The notes under the pieces are model-generated. The model did not search any database and was not told the origin of the DNA. It saw only the letters and a program-made list of their open reading frames with translations. Positions 1 through 10,283 of a DNA stretch of 64,000 nt are shown here, piece by piece. This DNA is from Owenia fusiformis. Its lineage: Eukaryota > Annelida > Polychaeta > Sabellida > Oweniidae. The DNA lies in the NCBI GenBank assembly GCA_903813345.2, contig CAIIXF020000003.1:23635248-23699247 (forward strand). Reading direction: 5' to 3'. Each line of letters starts with the position of its first letter. Positions within the stretch are counted from its first letter, which is position 1. A program made the position numbers and the translations under genes.

Positions 1-668
1 CCTCAAGCATATAATAACTGTTATTGAAGATAATAATATAAGGGAATACAATAGTCATTTAAAAAAGCACATTTCGAATACAAAAAACATAATATTTTCC
101 GACACACAAACCATAGGCCAAGGGTCAAATCACAAGTCAAAATCAGGGGTAAAACATTACGTCCCTAAAAAAGACTTTGTTCATTCAAAGTACACATCGG
201 CAGCCAAACTCCAGTGCAGTGATACATGTATATCACTGCGGTGGGCAGGTATCTCACCGTAAGCATGGTAACTTCGTAATAAACAACTGACGTGATTGGT
301 TCTAGTCCCATGCTCAGGTCGCCTGATTGTAAAATTTAGACAATTTCATTGGTTGATTTGTGCATATTAACTAATAAACAACACGTGCGGTAAACTATTA
401 TCAACACAACTTTTACTCAGAATTCCTTCCGCGGTGATTCCGTCTCATATTTCAATAATTTTGAAATATTTTGACAAAATAATGATTGGGGAACATTCAT
501 GAATACATATTTTATAAGTTGTGTGAAAATTGACCACATATATGATGAAAAGGGGAACTATTTTCACCAAATTTTGGTGATTTTCTTCATCTGCCCGCCG
601 CAGTGTCTATACCGAGACACTGCATGGGAGTTTGATCGGCAGCCGCCATCCAAATGTGAAAATATTGT
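1..668. other. Intergenic, no gene seen
   Basis: AT-rich sequence with no convincing exon, RNA gene or long repeat. A GC-richer patch near 590-650 (Cys/Pro-codon-like 'ctgcccgccg') is too short to interpret. Confidence 0.4.
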
Positions 669-669
669 T

Positions 670-1080
670 TAAGGTACAGCTTGAAAATAACATTTTGGTA
701 AAAAATTGCTATACCTGCACATGTTATTTTCTGGTACAAAAAAAAGTATGAAGGCATGTATCAATTTCTTTGCTTTTTTCAGCAAAGTATCATTACATTG
801 TCTTCTTTTAGAATATCTAGTAGGCATTCAATGGGAATTCCAGGAAATTCTGATATTTCACACTTTCTATTTTTCCAAATTTTCTTTCAAAGTTTCCAGA
901 CAACACAGGAGCTACCATTGACCTGTTTCCAGGTTTACTAAAAGTAGACAGTGTAATTATACTTTCCTGAAAAAAGCAAGGAAATACACACATGCCTTCA
1001 TACTTAATTTTGTACCAGAAAATAACATGTGCAGGTATAGCAATTTTTTACCAAAATGTTACTCCAGCTGAACCTTAAAG
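670..1080. mobile_element. Foldback element (inverted repeat, about 410 bp)
   Basis: A left arm at about 670-757 (AAGGTACAGCTTG, then TTGCTATACCTGCACATG) recurs as its reverse complement at about 995-1080 (CATGTGCAGGTATAGCAA, then CAGCTGAACCTT). The arms are roughly 80 bp and nearly identical near the tips. No transposase is encoded, and the two short open frames inside are chance. It is probably a MITE of unknown superfamily; no clear target duplication was found. Confidence 0.75.
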
Positions 1081-1163
1081 TGACCAACCTGTGGACATGC
1101 ATGCTTAAACAAAGTCAACGAAAAATTCGAATTTTACACATGCTAATAATATTGCATATCAGA

Positions 1164-1400
1164 GACCCTATCTGTTGCAAGACTTATGCCTGGCACAACC
1201 GTCACCATGTTATTAAGTGTTTTTAAGTTTCGCAAGGATCCTGCCATGACGCTGGTACTGTGCGTATTGCAGTGAAAGCCTGGTATAACTGTGACAATGC
1301 TATATTATATTTCAAGGCAAAGCCTGATATGACCGTGCGAAACTTAAAAACACTTAATAACACGGTATGGTTATGCCAGGCATAAGTCTTGCAATAGGTC
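1164..1400. mobile_element. Short palindromic element carrying the GCCATGACCGT-type repeat
   Basis: The left arm (TTGCAAGACTTATGCCTGGC and onward) and right arm (GCCAGGCATAAGTCTTGCAA) are inverted copies of about 65 bp. Between them lie repeats of the type 'CCTGCCATGAC' and 'CCTGGTATAACTGTGACAATG'. It is a compact relative of the 1.7 kb element at 2834-4566, sharing terminal and internal motifs, including GCAAGGATCCTGCCATGAC. Confidence 0.75.
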
Positions 1401-1420
1401 TAGATGACATGTGGCTTACC

Positions 1421-1453
1421 ATATTCTATGGCCACTGAGTGTGGCCATAGAAT
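1421..1453. repeat. Perfect hairpin
   Basis: ATTCTATGGCCAC is followed after a 7-base loop by GTGGCCATAGAAT. The sequence could extrude as a cruciform or fold in RNA. No T-run or other context suggests a function. Confidence 0.6.
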
Positions 1454-1807
1454 ATAAATAAGACACTCTTTGTTGTTTTGAATTTGCCTTTAAATTGCCC
1501 AGCCGTCTTATTTTTATTGATGTAAACATAATAAACTCACCTTCATTGATCTTTACCCGCAGACCTAGTTCATACATTTGTCTACTGCGCAGGATATTTA
1601 TTCACAAAAGAATTAAAATAAAACTGTAAGAAATATTTTACAACAAGCGGCCATCTTGACTAAATCGCTATAGCGGAAAAAGGCATGCTTTCAAAATGGA
1701 GAACGAGACAACGGCTATTTTAAATGAAAACGTTCAATATCTCATCAACAAGACAAGCCATTACCATTTCAAGAAAAATTAACAGAATGATTTCTAGAAT
1801 ATCACAT

Positions 1808-1905
1808 AAATTTATTGAACGACGGCTGAAGATTTTACAATAGTTCAAGGTGTTCCAGATGGAATCACTTCTAGCCAAGAATTGGCTAGAGACTCGAGTA
1901 ACATG
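1808..1905 (+). repeat. Dispersed repeat, second copy near 16.65 kb
   Basis: The stretch containing TGTTCCAGATGGAAT and CTAGCCAAGAATTGGCTAGA reappears in opposite orientation at about 16635-16725. It is a member of a dispersed repeat family of unknown class. Confidence 0.6.
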
Positions 1906-1927
1906 TGGCATATCATACATGTAACTT

Positions 1928-2262
1928 CCGGAACCCTAGTTCAACAAGTTAAATCCAATACCACGGCTTTCATTTATAATCTGAGTGTTCTTGTTGCCGT
2001 GGTTGGGTTTAACTTCCGTGCTAAGCTTTCATTGGTTGCAAATTCTCACTATCAGTTATTACATGGGCTTTCAACTAGTTGAAAGCCCATGGTTATTAAT
2101 AAAACGCGCATAGAATTCTATGCGTTGCCATAGGCCATCATTAAAATTTTTTGCATCAAAGGCCGAATAGGCACGGATGTAAAACCTAGGACGGGCCACA
2201 AGAAATGTCAGATAAGAAATAAGGCCCAGACTAGGTTTAACTTGTTGAACTACCGGAACCCG
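1928..2262. mobile_element. Foldback element with TAGTTCAACAAGTTAAA ends
   Basis: CCGGAACCCTAGTTCAACAA at the left is mirrored at the right by GTTGAACTACCGGAACCCG. The centre contains GGGCTTTCAACTAGTTGAAAGCCC-type and CGCATAGAATTCTATGCG perfect palindromes (about 2066-2090 and 2108-2125). It is probably a MITE. A short related palindrome with a GGGCTTTC core lies near 19120-19175. Confidence 0.6.
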
Positions 2263-2409
2263 TGAAAAAGCGAGTGAGTTTTACAGTTACTTTTATCTCT
2301 TGGATCATATTGTGCTTATGCTCACTGGTTGACGCAACAAAGTCTGTGTGCAGACATCCATTAATGTTTACTAACTTCTGGAAGGTACAGTAAGTGACAG
2401 TCTCATTCT

Positions 2410-2806
2410 GTCTAGAGTCCATTTCATTGCTTCATTTCGTTGGTAGAACGGCAAAAATAAGAAATTGGGAGACCATTGTGCAATAATATATGGAAAAGTA
2501 TATTCATACATGAATGACATTTGTATATTTCAGATATTTTAGTTTTTTGTGCAATAAGCCTGTGCCGTCTTGTAATTTGAAGAATTTCAGCCACGTTAAT
2601 CTTATTGAAAATAACATGGCAGAGAAACATCCAAATATAAGAGGCCACACACTTTATAAGCCAAACTAGAAGCAATCCAAGATATACAAATCTCATTCAT
2701 GTACATTATGAATATTCTTTTCCATATATTATTGCACAATGGTCTCCCAATTTCTTATTTTTGCCGTTCTACTGACGAAATGAAGCAGTGAAATGGACTC
2801 TAGCTA
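2410..2806. mobile_element. Foldback element, arms about 105 bp
   Basis: The left arm (TCTAGAGTCCATTTCATTGC, then GAAATTGGGAGACCATTGTG) is repeated inverted at about 2700-2806 (CACAATGGTCTCCCAATTTC, then GAAATGGACTCTAG) with only a few mismatches. Open frames running across it are by-products of the palindrome. Confidence 0.8.
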
Positions 2807-2833
2807 AGTTTTCAAAACATGAAAAAGGAGACC

Positions 2834-4566
2834 TTATCTGTTGCAAGACTAACGCCTGGCGTAACCGTCACCATGTTATTAGGTGCTTTTTAAGTAGCGC
2901 AAGGATCCTGCCATGACCGTGGTAATGTTATCGTGAAAGCCTGGTATAACCGCGACAATGCTGTATTATATTAAAATGCCTGCCATGACCGTGGTAGTGT
3001 AATCGTGTAAGCCTGGCGCGACCGCAACCTTTATATGACATTAATGACCTTCATGTTTCGCCCGTTGCTGTTGGTATTTTTTATGAATAAATCTTATTAA
3101 TTGATCATTATAGAAAGTATATGCTTTCGAATCGAAGCTCCTTAAATGAGAGTAGAGATATAGTTTGTTCGCAAATTATTTATGAGTAAAAATTAGGTTT
3201 TCGTTGTGAAATTAATACACATTTTTAGTAGTCTTTATTTACATATTTAAGGTAGTTAAACACGAAGAAAAATTGTCATTACAGTGTGCTCATGCTACTT
3301 TAAATACAACCACGGTCATGAGAGGCCTTGCAACTATTGTCACGGTCATACGGGGCTTTAACATTACCATGGTCATGACAGGCCTTGCAACCATTGTCAC
3401 GGTCATACGGGCTTTAACATTACCACGGTCATGACAGGCCTTGCGACATAATACAGCATTGTCACGGTCATGACAGGCCTTGCAAGCATTGTTACGGTCA
3501 TATCAGGCTTTAACATTGCCACGGTCATGACAGGCCTTATAAGCATTGTCACGGTCATATTAGGCTTTAACATTACCAAGGTCATGACAGGCCTTGCAAT
3601 AATTTATGGGATTAGGACTGCTATAACCGTGACAATGTTTATTGCAAAGCCTGGCATGACCGTGACAAGGTAATATAGTATTGCAAGGCCTGCCATGACC
3701 GTGACAATGTAATATAGTACTGCAAGGCCTGGCATGACCGTGACAATGTAATATAGTATTGCAAGGCTTGGTATGACCGCCGTGGCAGTGTAATGTAGCA
3801 TTGCAAGTTCAGGTATGAGAGTGGTGATGTAGAAATTTATGATTAGGACTACTGCTTTAACCGTGACACTGTGTATTACAAAGGCTGGCATGACAGTGAC
3901 AAGGTAATATAGTATTGCAAGGCCTGCCATGACTGTGACAATGTAATATAGTATTGCAAGGCCACATATGTGGGTGGTTATGTAGAAATTTAGGATTAGT
4001 CCGTGATAATGTATTGCAATGACTAGTACTAGGGCACTGTAAATATGAATCATAGTAATGTCAGAAATATCCTTAAACAATTTTAAGTGATCGTCATTAT
4101 AATGACACTATACAATTAAACAGTTTAATACTATATGATCATGGTGTTTAACTACCTTAATTACGTTAATATCAAAATTACTACTAGACATTATATTCAC
4201 ATTATTTCCGCATATTCTAAAATAATTAATCATTTACACAGAATAAGACAAGTTATTTATGTCACGCTAATAAACAATTTAAACCGGAGACATAAAATAT
4301 ACAAATATTTAAGAGTGGATAGTAAACAAATCGCTTAACAAACAACAATAAAAAATTCTTAAATTAAACGTAAATGTTACGGCCGCGCCAGGCTTCCACG
4401 ATAACACTCACGGTCATGACAGGCCTTGCAATATAATACAGCGTTGTCACGGTTATACCAGGCTTACAAAACAACACTGCCACGGTCATGGCAGGATCCT
4501 TGCGCTACTTAAAAAACACCGAATAACATGGTGACGGTTACACCAGGCGTTAGTCTTGCAATAGAT
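2834..4566. mobile_element. 1.7 kb palindromic element with inverted minisatellites
   Basis: Outer arms of roughly 230 bp match in inverted orientation: TTGCAAGACTAACGCCTGG at 2840 and CCAGGCGTTAGTCTTGCAA at 4543, both with the block GCAAGGATCCTGCCATGACC. Inner arms also match (TTAAGGTAGTTAAACAC near 3248; GTGTTTAACTACCTTAA near 4142). The core consists of short units around 'CCATGACCGTGACAATG' in one orientation at about 3300-3600 and inverted at 3610-4020; the right-hand unit is about 39 bp. No transposase is seen. The 158-codon open frame on the minus strand at 3604-4080 is just the minisatellite read through. Superfamily unknown; a miniature relative lies at 1164-1400. Confidence 0.75.
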
Positions 4567-4567
4567 A

Positions 4568-4804
4568 CAGTTGGGGACAAAAATAAATGACAGGTCGATT
4601 TTCGATCACCATTTCCTAATTATGGTGGTCTGAAAGCCCATAATTTCAAATATTGTCTAGATATATATCCCTTAAAATTTGTATATTTTACATTTTGTAT
4701 AATCTCATCCACTGATGTATGGCCTCTTGTAAATTCTCTTATTTTTAACATGGGAAATCCTCACTTCAGCAAATCCACCTGTCATTTATTTATGTCCCCA
4801 ACTG
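4568..4804. mobile_element. Tc1/mariner-type MITE with TA target duplication
   Basis: The element starts TA-CAGTTGGGGACA and ends TGTCCCCAACTG-TA. The terminal inverted repeats are about 28 bp (continuing as AATAAATGACAGGT and its inverse), flanked by TA on both sides. The structure is typical of non-autonomous Tc1/mariner elements. It abuts the palindromic element to its left. Confidence 0.8.
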
Positions 4805-4806
4805 TA

Positions 4807-5760
4807 GCATGTGTGAAAAAGTGTCTGAAAAAGTTTAAAAATTGGGATTGACTTACTTAGGCTCGACTTTACTTATTGATACCCACTTGAAAACAATACT
4901 AATGATACAACAATTCTTACCATCTGTCCCATGAATATTGTGTTCTCACTGAGGTTGTAAACCTCAAAGAAAACTAATGAATCCTATTCTGCTTGTCGTG
5001 AAAAATGAAATTTATTATCGCCCACTCAATGCTTGTAGCGCCACCTATAAAACGTTTTAAAAAGGGAAAAATCGAAAAATCGTCAGCTTCATAAGCTGGA
5101 TTCTTTGCCATCTCTAGCTTGTCAGAAGACACAAAAGGGATTTTATAAACAGTAAGTATGTTTGCAAGAGCATTTTTCATTGAGGATTTATCGAAGAATG
5201 GTGATTATAATGCCTATATTGTGTTACTTTGGGAAAAAAACGTGGGTGATAATAGACATGTAACCTTTGAGCCAGCTGTGTTCAGTTGCCAACGTGGATC
5301 GGGCTCTTTTGAAAGACAATATGACACTGACATTATACTAAATTACTTCCTCTACCAATATTCAGTTGTCTGCTGGTATTTCCCGAGGCTAGATCTGTTG
5401 TCACACAGTGTAGACTGATTATTCATGAGTTTGACTCCATTCCAATAGATTTGGTCAATAGTCTACTCCATTCCAATAGATTTTTATTGACCAATAGAAA
5501 CCAATTGATAAACAATAAACAGGAAATTCAGCAGTTTTCATAATCAAGCTTTATCCCTCATCTGTCATCTCAGATAAAGGCTGACATCTGGTACTCTTTT
5601 CTACAATAGTACATGTACATGTACATGTATAATTTCATAGTGAATACACATCCTTTCAAATTCAAAAGGTTCAATTTGAATAAATATTTTAGGTTCGCTT
5701 TGTAGGTAAATATTTCAGATTCATCCAAATGGTAGGTTTGCTTTAAGCATAAGCTTTGCT
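4807..5760. other. Intergenic, no gene seen
   Basis: AT-rich. An imperfect short duplication of CTCCATTCCAATAGATTT lies at 5435-5485, and an ACATGT-type microsatellite near 5610. Open frames on both strands at 4974-5418 overlap each other and resemble no protein I know. Confidence 0.4.
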
Positions 5761-6465
5761 TTAACCTTTAGCAGACCACCGGCGACCGCGTCCGCCCATT
5801 CAAAACTACCCCCAGAATCCACCGGCGGATCCGGACGACACAAATCTAACTTTTGAAAACTTTACTTTTTCCCGCCGTTCTTATGATCCAATTAGATTGC
5901 CCGATTTATTCAGTCCTTAGAAGGTGACTTCCTGTTGACCTAGAAATGGCGATGTTTCGAAAAATATTTCTCAATTCAACAATTCAACAGTGTTTAAGTC
6001 GTTTTTAGTGAACAAATCGTACAAAATGACGGCCAAATACGATCACAACGAAAATGTGGAGGAAATGGATTGCGATTTCGAGCTCTTTAGGCTCTTGGAA
6101 GCCGATAATGGTCATCGAAAATAGAAACTAGAATATTTTCTGAACTGAAAAGAAGAACATTCGATCTCTGCAAATTCAGTTTTGGATTCTGACCAGACGT
6201 TGAATCTCCCGAGGGGCGAAACGGCGGATTCTGGAGGAGTATTCATGGTATATTCAAGCCCAGTCGTGTTTATGTACGAAAAAAATTCATGAGAACATTT
6301 TTCTCATGAGCCACGCTAGTGTATCTTCCCTTTGTGAAAATTTTATCCAGATTCATTCAGTAGTTATTGAGATATTAATTATTTAGTCCAGGCATATCAT
6401 TTTTGAAAAATAAGTCAGATGCGTGGGATATATTTGCTGAAATAAGTCGGAGTGCAGAAGGTTAA
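5761..6465 (+). mobile_element. piggyBac-type non-autonomous element, TTAA-flanked
   Basis: The left end reads TTAA-CCTTTAGCAGAC and the right end GTGCAGAAGG-TTAA, so both ends carry TTAA and inverted CCTTNNGCA tips, as in the piggyBac superfamily. A subterminal inverted block follows (CCCAGAATCCACCGGCGGAT at the left, its diverged inverse near 6205-6235). Inside, an ATG at about 6026 opens a short acidic frame (MTAKYDHNENVEEMDCDFEL and onward, about 32 codons) before a stop. This may be the beginning of a lost transposase, but that is inference. It lies about 0.8 kb upstream of the desaturase coding start. Confidence 0.7.
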
Positions 6466-6512
6466 GTGATGTTCAGATATACGTTCGAAACATTTTGGTG
6501 AGTTTGAATTGT

Positions 6513-6646
6513 AATATAAACCACAGAGCAGGGGTTATTTCGTCGAATACACCCCTTAGGCACAAAAGCTTTTGAACCGGAAAGCGTTTGTGCCTAGCCC
6601 TGCGGGGTGTATTCGTCGAGATTACCCCTGCTCTTTGGTCTATATT
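6513..6646. mobile_element. Small foldback element
   Basis: CAGAGCAGGGGTTATTTCGT with GAATACACCCC is answered by GGGGTGTATTCGTCGA with TACCCCTGCTC. The arms are about 55 bp around the centre AAAGCTTTTGAACCGG. Several such palindromic elements with a GC-richer centre occur in the window. Confidence 0.7.
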
Positions 6647-7238
6647 TCTTCATTATTATATCAATGTCATGTTCCCCACGTCTCTCTCATTGGTCTACAA
6701 TTACATGTAACATAAAAATAGGAAGACATACTCAACTACCATGCCTGTGACATCAGTCAAAAGGCATATTCAACAGGTATATTCACCAGGTGTATTGTTT
6801 CTTTTAGTGTAAATCTGTAAGTAATATGAAAATATCTAATAATTCTTGTTCTTATAAGACTTTCCCAACAGTAAGATTCATACTATTTTCTAAAAAATCC
6901 ACAAGAGCTTTGGGGAATACACCGTGCCAGAATCATCGAAAGATGAATAGGTATTCACCTCAATAATATGAAATATTTGTATAATATCCATTGGTAAGTT
7001 TACTTTTGGTAAAGTAGGCGTTTCACTATGAATGTGTTCACCCCTGACATCTATTGAATGAAATATGGTGACTTGTATTTCCATACTAAATTATATGATT
7101 GTATAGCCTTATAAATGGTTTCAGCTACTTTGAAGTGCGTGAAATGTTTAATATTTTGTGCCAGATGGAGGTCAGCCTTTATTTGTAACAAAACTTAAAG
7201 TTTCTGTTTTAAATTTCAGCTAACTGCACGAAAAAATC
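6647..7238 (+). promoter_or_regulatory. Desaturase 5' flank and spliced leader region
   Basis: This 590 bp between the last upstream repeat and the desaturase ATG holds no recognisable exon. A polypyrimidine tract and AG (TTTTAAATTTCAG, ending at 7219) lie 19 bases before the ATG, which suggests that a non-coding 5' exon farther upstream is spliced onto the coding exon. The promoter cannot be placed. Confidence 0.4.
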
Positions 7239-7875
7239 ATGCCAACAATTGGAAGCTTGCTGGGTATAAACAGCTCACTAAAGTTTGCTGTTGGGGTATG
7301 GATGTTCTGTAGAGGTTTGTTTATAGCAACCATTGGTTGCTATGATGAAGCCAAGAAAGATGCAAAAACCCAAAGAACAGTTTCTGGAGTAGGATTAGAT
7401 AAGAAGGACACTGTTCCTGAATCAGTCCCTACAATGGTTGAAATCAAACGGAAAATTCCAGCGCATTGTTTCGAATCCAAGCTCAGCACCTCACTCTATT
7501 ATGCAATAAAAGATGTTGCCATGGCAGCAATATTTTACACAGCTATGTGCTACTATGACAACCATTACAGTGGTAACATAGTATTGGATGCTTTCACATG
7601 GAGTGTCTACTGGTTAATGCAAGGAACTATGTTCACAGCTTTCTTTGTGGTGGGTCATGATGCTGGCCATGACAGTTTCTCGAACAATTGGCTAATCAAT
7701 GACCTTATCGGGACAATCTTCCACACGTTTCTATGTACTCCATTCTATGGTTGGAAACTCTCCCACAGACATCACCATAAGAACACAGGGAATATTGACA
7801 AGGATGAAGTCTTCTATCCTATCAGGGAAGATCTTCCTGGAGCAAAAGGCATGGTGCTTCCTGGGTTTGGATTAG
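7239..7875 (+). CDS. Desaturase exon 1 (coding)
   Basis: Starts at ATG 7239 (MPTIGSLLG) and ends at ATTAG|GTAAGG, with donor GT at 7876. It encodes residues 1-212 and the first base of Gly213, including histidine boxes 1 and 2. The start was chosen as the first in-frame Met after the probable splice acceptor at 7219. Confidence 0.93.
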
Positions 7876-8835
7876 GTAAGGATTTACATTGAAACCTATA
7901 AAACACCTATAACTGACTTAGTGTTAAGAGAACCTCTATAAGTGGAACACCTCCCAAGTGGAACGTTTTTTAGCGGTACGAAAGGTGTTCCACTTCGATA
8001 GGTTTTACTGTACATTGATATATGCATTACACAGTGGAAAATGAAGCTAATCTGACTGATATTTATGTTAAGTGACTTGAGTTTGATGATAGGTATTTTT
8101 GATGTGATCTTATAGCACTATTGCTAGCAACAGGTGACACAAAATATAGCTGCCTATTCAGAGTGTTTCTCAATAAACATTTACTTTGGTAGTGCTATTG
8201 TTAATAAAGTTAGATTATTATTAGTAATACACATATTTTATGGAGTATGCACTATAAATTCTATTTTCATTTCAGGCATGGGTTACTATGGTTACCTGGT
8301 AGGAGGATACACCCCGAGGAATGTTCCACACTTTAACCCCTTTCACGCTTTCTACTCTAAGCATGTGAAACCTATGTGCATTACCATCACAGCAGTTCTT
8401 TTATGGTCATGCTGCCTTTGGAAGTACGCTCAAATTTTTGGACTAAAAAATCTTGTCTGCTATTATGGAATCCCATTGTTTATTTTTGCGACCTATTGCG
8501 TTCTGATAACATTCCTCCATCACACTGAAGTGAATGTTCCATGGTATGGTGACAGTAAATGGGATTATGTGAGAGGGCAACTGTCAAGCGTAGATAGACA
8601 CTACGGCTGGGTGCATGGCCTCATTCATAATATTGGGACCCACCAAATACACCATCTATTCACTAAAATACCACACTATCATCTTGAGGAAGCCACACAG
8701 CATTTCAGGAAGAATTTTCCAGAGCTTGTGAGAATCTGTGATGAGCCTATTTTGCCGTCCTACTGGAGGATGTTCAAAAAGTACTTGGACAATGGGACCG
8801 TGAAGAAGGATTCCGATTTACATGTGTACCATTAA
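7239..8835 (+). CDS. Methyl-end (omega-x) fatty acid desaturase, 2 exons, 398 aa
   Basis: Membrane-bound di-iron desaturase of the omega-3/omega-6 (FAT-1/FAT-2-like) family. These enzymes insert a double bond toward the methyl end of an acyl chain in the ER membrane, allowing de novo synthesis of linoleic or omega-3 polyunsaturated acids. The spliced protein (7239-7875 joined to 8276-8835) has the three diagnostic histidine boxes: HDAGH at residues 140-144, HRHHH at 176-180 and HQIHH at 335-339, with FLHHTE before the last. Hydrophobic blocks near 93-135, 152-170 and 246-293 are the expected membrane segments. There is no N-terminal cytochrome b5 domain, which argues against front-end desaturases. 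The length is that of the family (about 380-400 aa). The reading frame is intact. Omega-3 versus delta-12 specificity cannot be told from sequence. Confidence 0.95.
7885..8013. mobile_element. pogo/Tigger-like MITE in the desaturase intron
   Basis: The right end reads GGTGTTCCACTTCGATAGG then TTTTACTG-TA; the left end is a diverged inverse (TA-CATTGAAACCTAT then AACACC). CAGTNAAACCT...GGAACACC with TA flanks is the terminal pattern of pogo-group Tc1/mariner elements. A relative sits in the EMC8 intron at 13983-14136. Confidence 0.7.
8276..8835 (+). CDS. Desaturase exon 2 (coding, terminal)
   Basis: The acceptor TTTTCATTTCAG|GCATGGG begins the exon at 8276. The split codon G|GC gives Gly213, and the frame runs to TAA at 8833-8835. 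It encodes residues 213-398, including the third histidine box and the C-terminus LHVYH. The junction reads GFGLG-MGYYGY without disturbing the family alignment I expect. Confidence 0.93.
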
Positions 8836-8910
8836 TATTACTTTATTATTTAAAATGATGAGTCTTTTTCAAAACGACTGTTTGATTTTCAATAGCTAAT
8901 TTGTATTTCC

Positions 8911-8949
8911 GTCCTACTTGAGGATGTTCAATAAGTATTTGGACAATAG
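8911..8949 (+). repeat. Degenerate copy of the desaturase C-terminal coding sequence in the 3' flank
   Basis: CGTCCTACTTGAGGATGTTC and the following bases repeat, with few differences, the coding stretch at 8756-8794 (CGTCCTACTGGAGGATGTTC and onward), 155 bp farther on. It looks like a local tandem duplication of the end of exon 2, now non-coding. Confidence 0.75.
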
Positions 8950-9060
8950 TAATTAAGTGAAGTGAACTCTGAACAATTTGCTACTTAGTACACAGTATTT
9001 AACTTTGTTTTTATGTGGGTTTTCAATGTTACTAATTGCTGAATTTCTGGAAGTATTTCT

Positions 9061-9092
9061 ACCTATGCTTACCTATGCTTACTTATGCTTAC
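9061..9092 (+). repeat. Microsatellite (acctatgctt)x3
   Basis: Three successive copies of a 10-base unit, ACCTATGCTT, with one substitution. Confidence 0.7.
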
Positions 9093-9270
9093 TGAATTAA
9101 CTTGTATACAGTTAAGGCCATATATTCATTAAATGAACAATGTAGAGAAAATAGAATCTCATCAAACATTCGGATAAATGCAAGACAATCCCATTATAAT
9201 CTGTGTTATGCTTATAGCTTTATACAATCATATATGCCGATAAATCTAGTTTTACTAAGTGCCATAATTA

Positions 9271-10050
9271 TCCCAACGAACGAAGTTCGGTAGGGATATA
9301 GTGAAGCCCTCCGTCCGTCAGTCCGTCAGTCAGTCCGTCAGTCAGTCCGTCCGTCCGTCCGTCCGGAAGATAACTCAAATACGAGTTGACAGATTTTCTT
9401 CATATTTAGTGGAAAGATGTATATTGGTGAATAGTTGTACGCAAAAAAAAATTTTTTCAAGATGGCCGCCGCTTTAAAAATGACCGGACTTTTTCACAAA
9501 AACCATAAATTCTTCATTCTAAACCAAAGTAATTAATATTATTGTTTGAAATTTTGGTAGTATATTCGCAACATCTATCTATTTCACATATATTCCGTGT
9601 TTTTCATCCTTACCCCTAGGGGCTGTGTATGGGGGGTCAGGAAAACAGTAATTTTCGCTAATTTTTAGATCTTTCTGAAGTATAGCTTTATTATACTCAA
9701 ATGAAAGGCAATTAAGAGTAGATTGCAAATATTGTATCTTTTTTCTGATTCGAGCCTCATAAAATTCAAAATGGACGTCTAATGTACGATTTCGCAATAA
9801 TTTTTCGATCCCTTCAAAGTATGGCTATATTATACTCAAATTGAAGGAATTTTGGAGTAGATCACAATTATGGTATTATTCTTCAGATTTGTACCTCAGA
9901 AAATTCAAAATGGCTGCTTTGCAGGAATTCGCAATTCTAAAATTTAAATTTTTCAATTTTAACCAAAGTAATGAGTATAATTGATTGGAATTCGGTAATT
10001 GATATTTTGTTCGTTGGGATTTGCTACTCCGCGGAGTTGCCATTGTCTAG
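9271..10050 (+). mobile_element. Non-autonomous Helitron, copy 1
   Basis: Starts TCCCAACGAACGAAG after an A and ends GCCATTGTCTAG before a T, as expected for insertion between A and T. The 3' end has the perfect stem ACTCCGCGGAGT (10026-10037) nine bases before the CTAG terminus. The 5' TCCCAACGAA is repeated inverted near the 3' end (TTCGTTGGGA, 10011-10020). A (CCGT/CAGT)n microsatellite lies at 9308-9364. It has no Rep/helicase coding. It lies 435 bp downstream of the desaturase stop. Confidence 0.8.
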
Positions 10051-10283
10051 TTTGACATGTGAGCCATTTACAAGCTCAGTCAACTTGAATATGAAACATG
10101 TTTAATGTCTTTATTTAGGAAAACCTGTTTCATTTGAATTCAAAAACATTTCAGAATTGGGAACGAAAGGGTGTATGCCAATTTTGTCAAACACAATAAA
10201 ATTATTATCAGTATTGGTTATCAATTTATATTTATTCAACATGTACTCTAATAAATGCCCTTTAGAGTTGTTGTCTTGGAGTC

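Noticed and set aside
3604-4080. 158-codon open frame on the minus strand
   Set aside because: It is the palindromic minisatellite read through: repeated LAILYYIVTVM arises from the DNA unit, with no start context, splice sites or known similarity.
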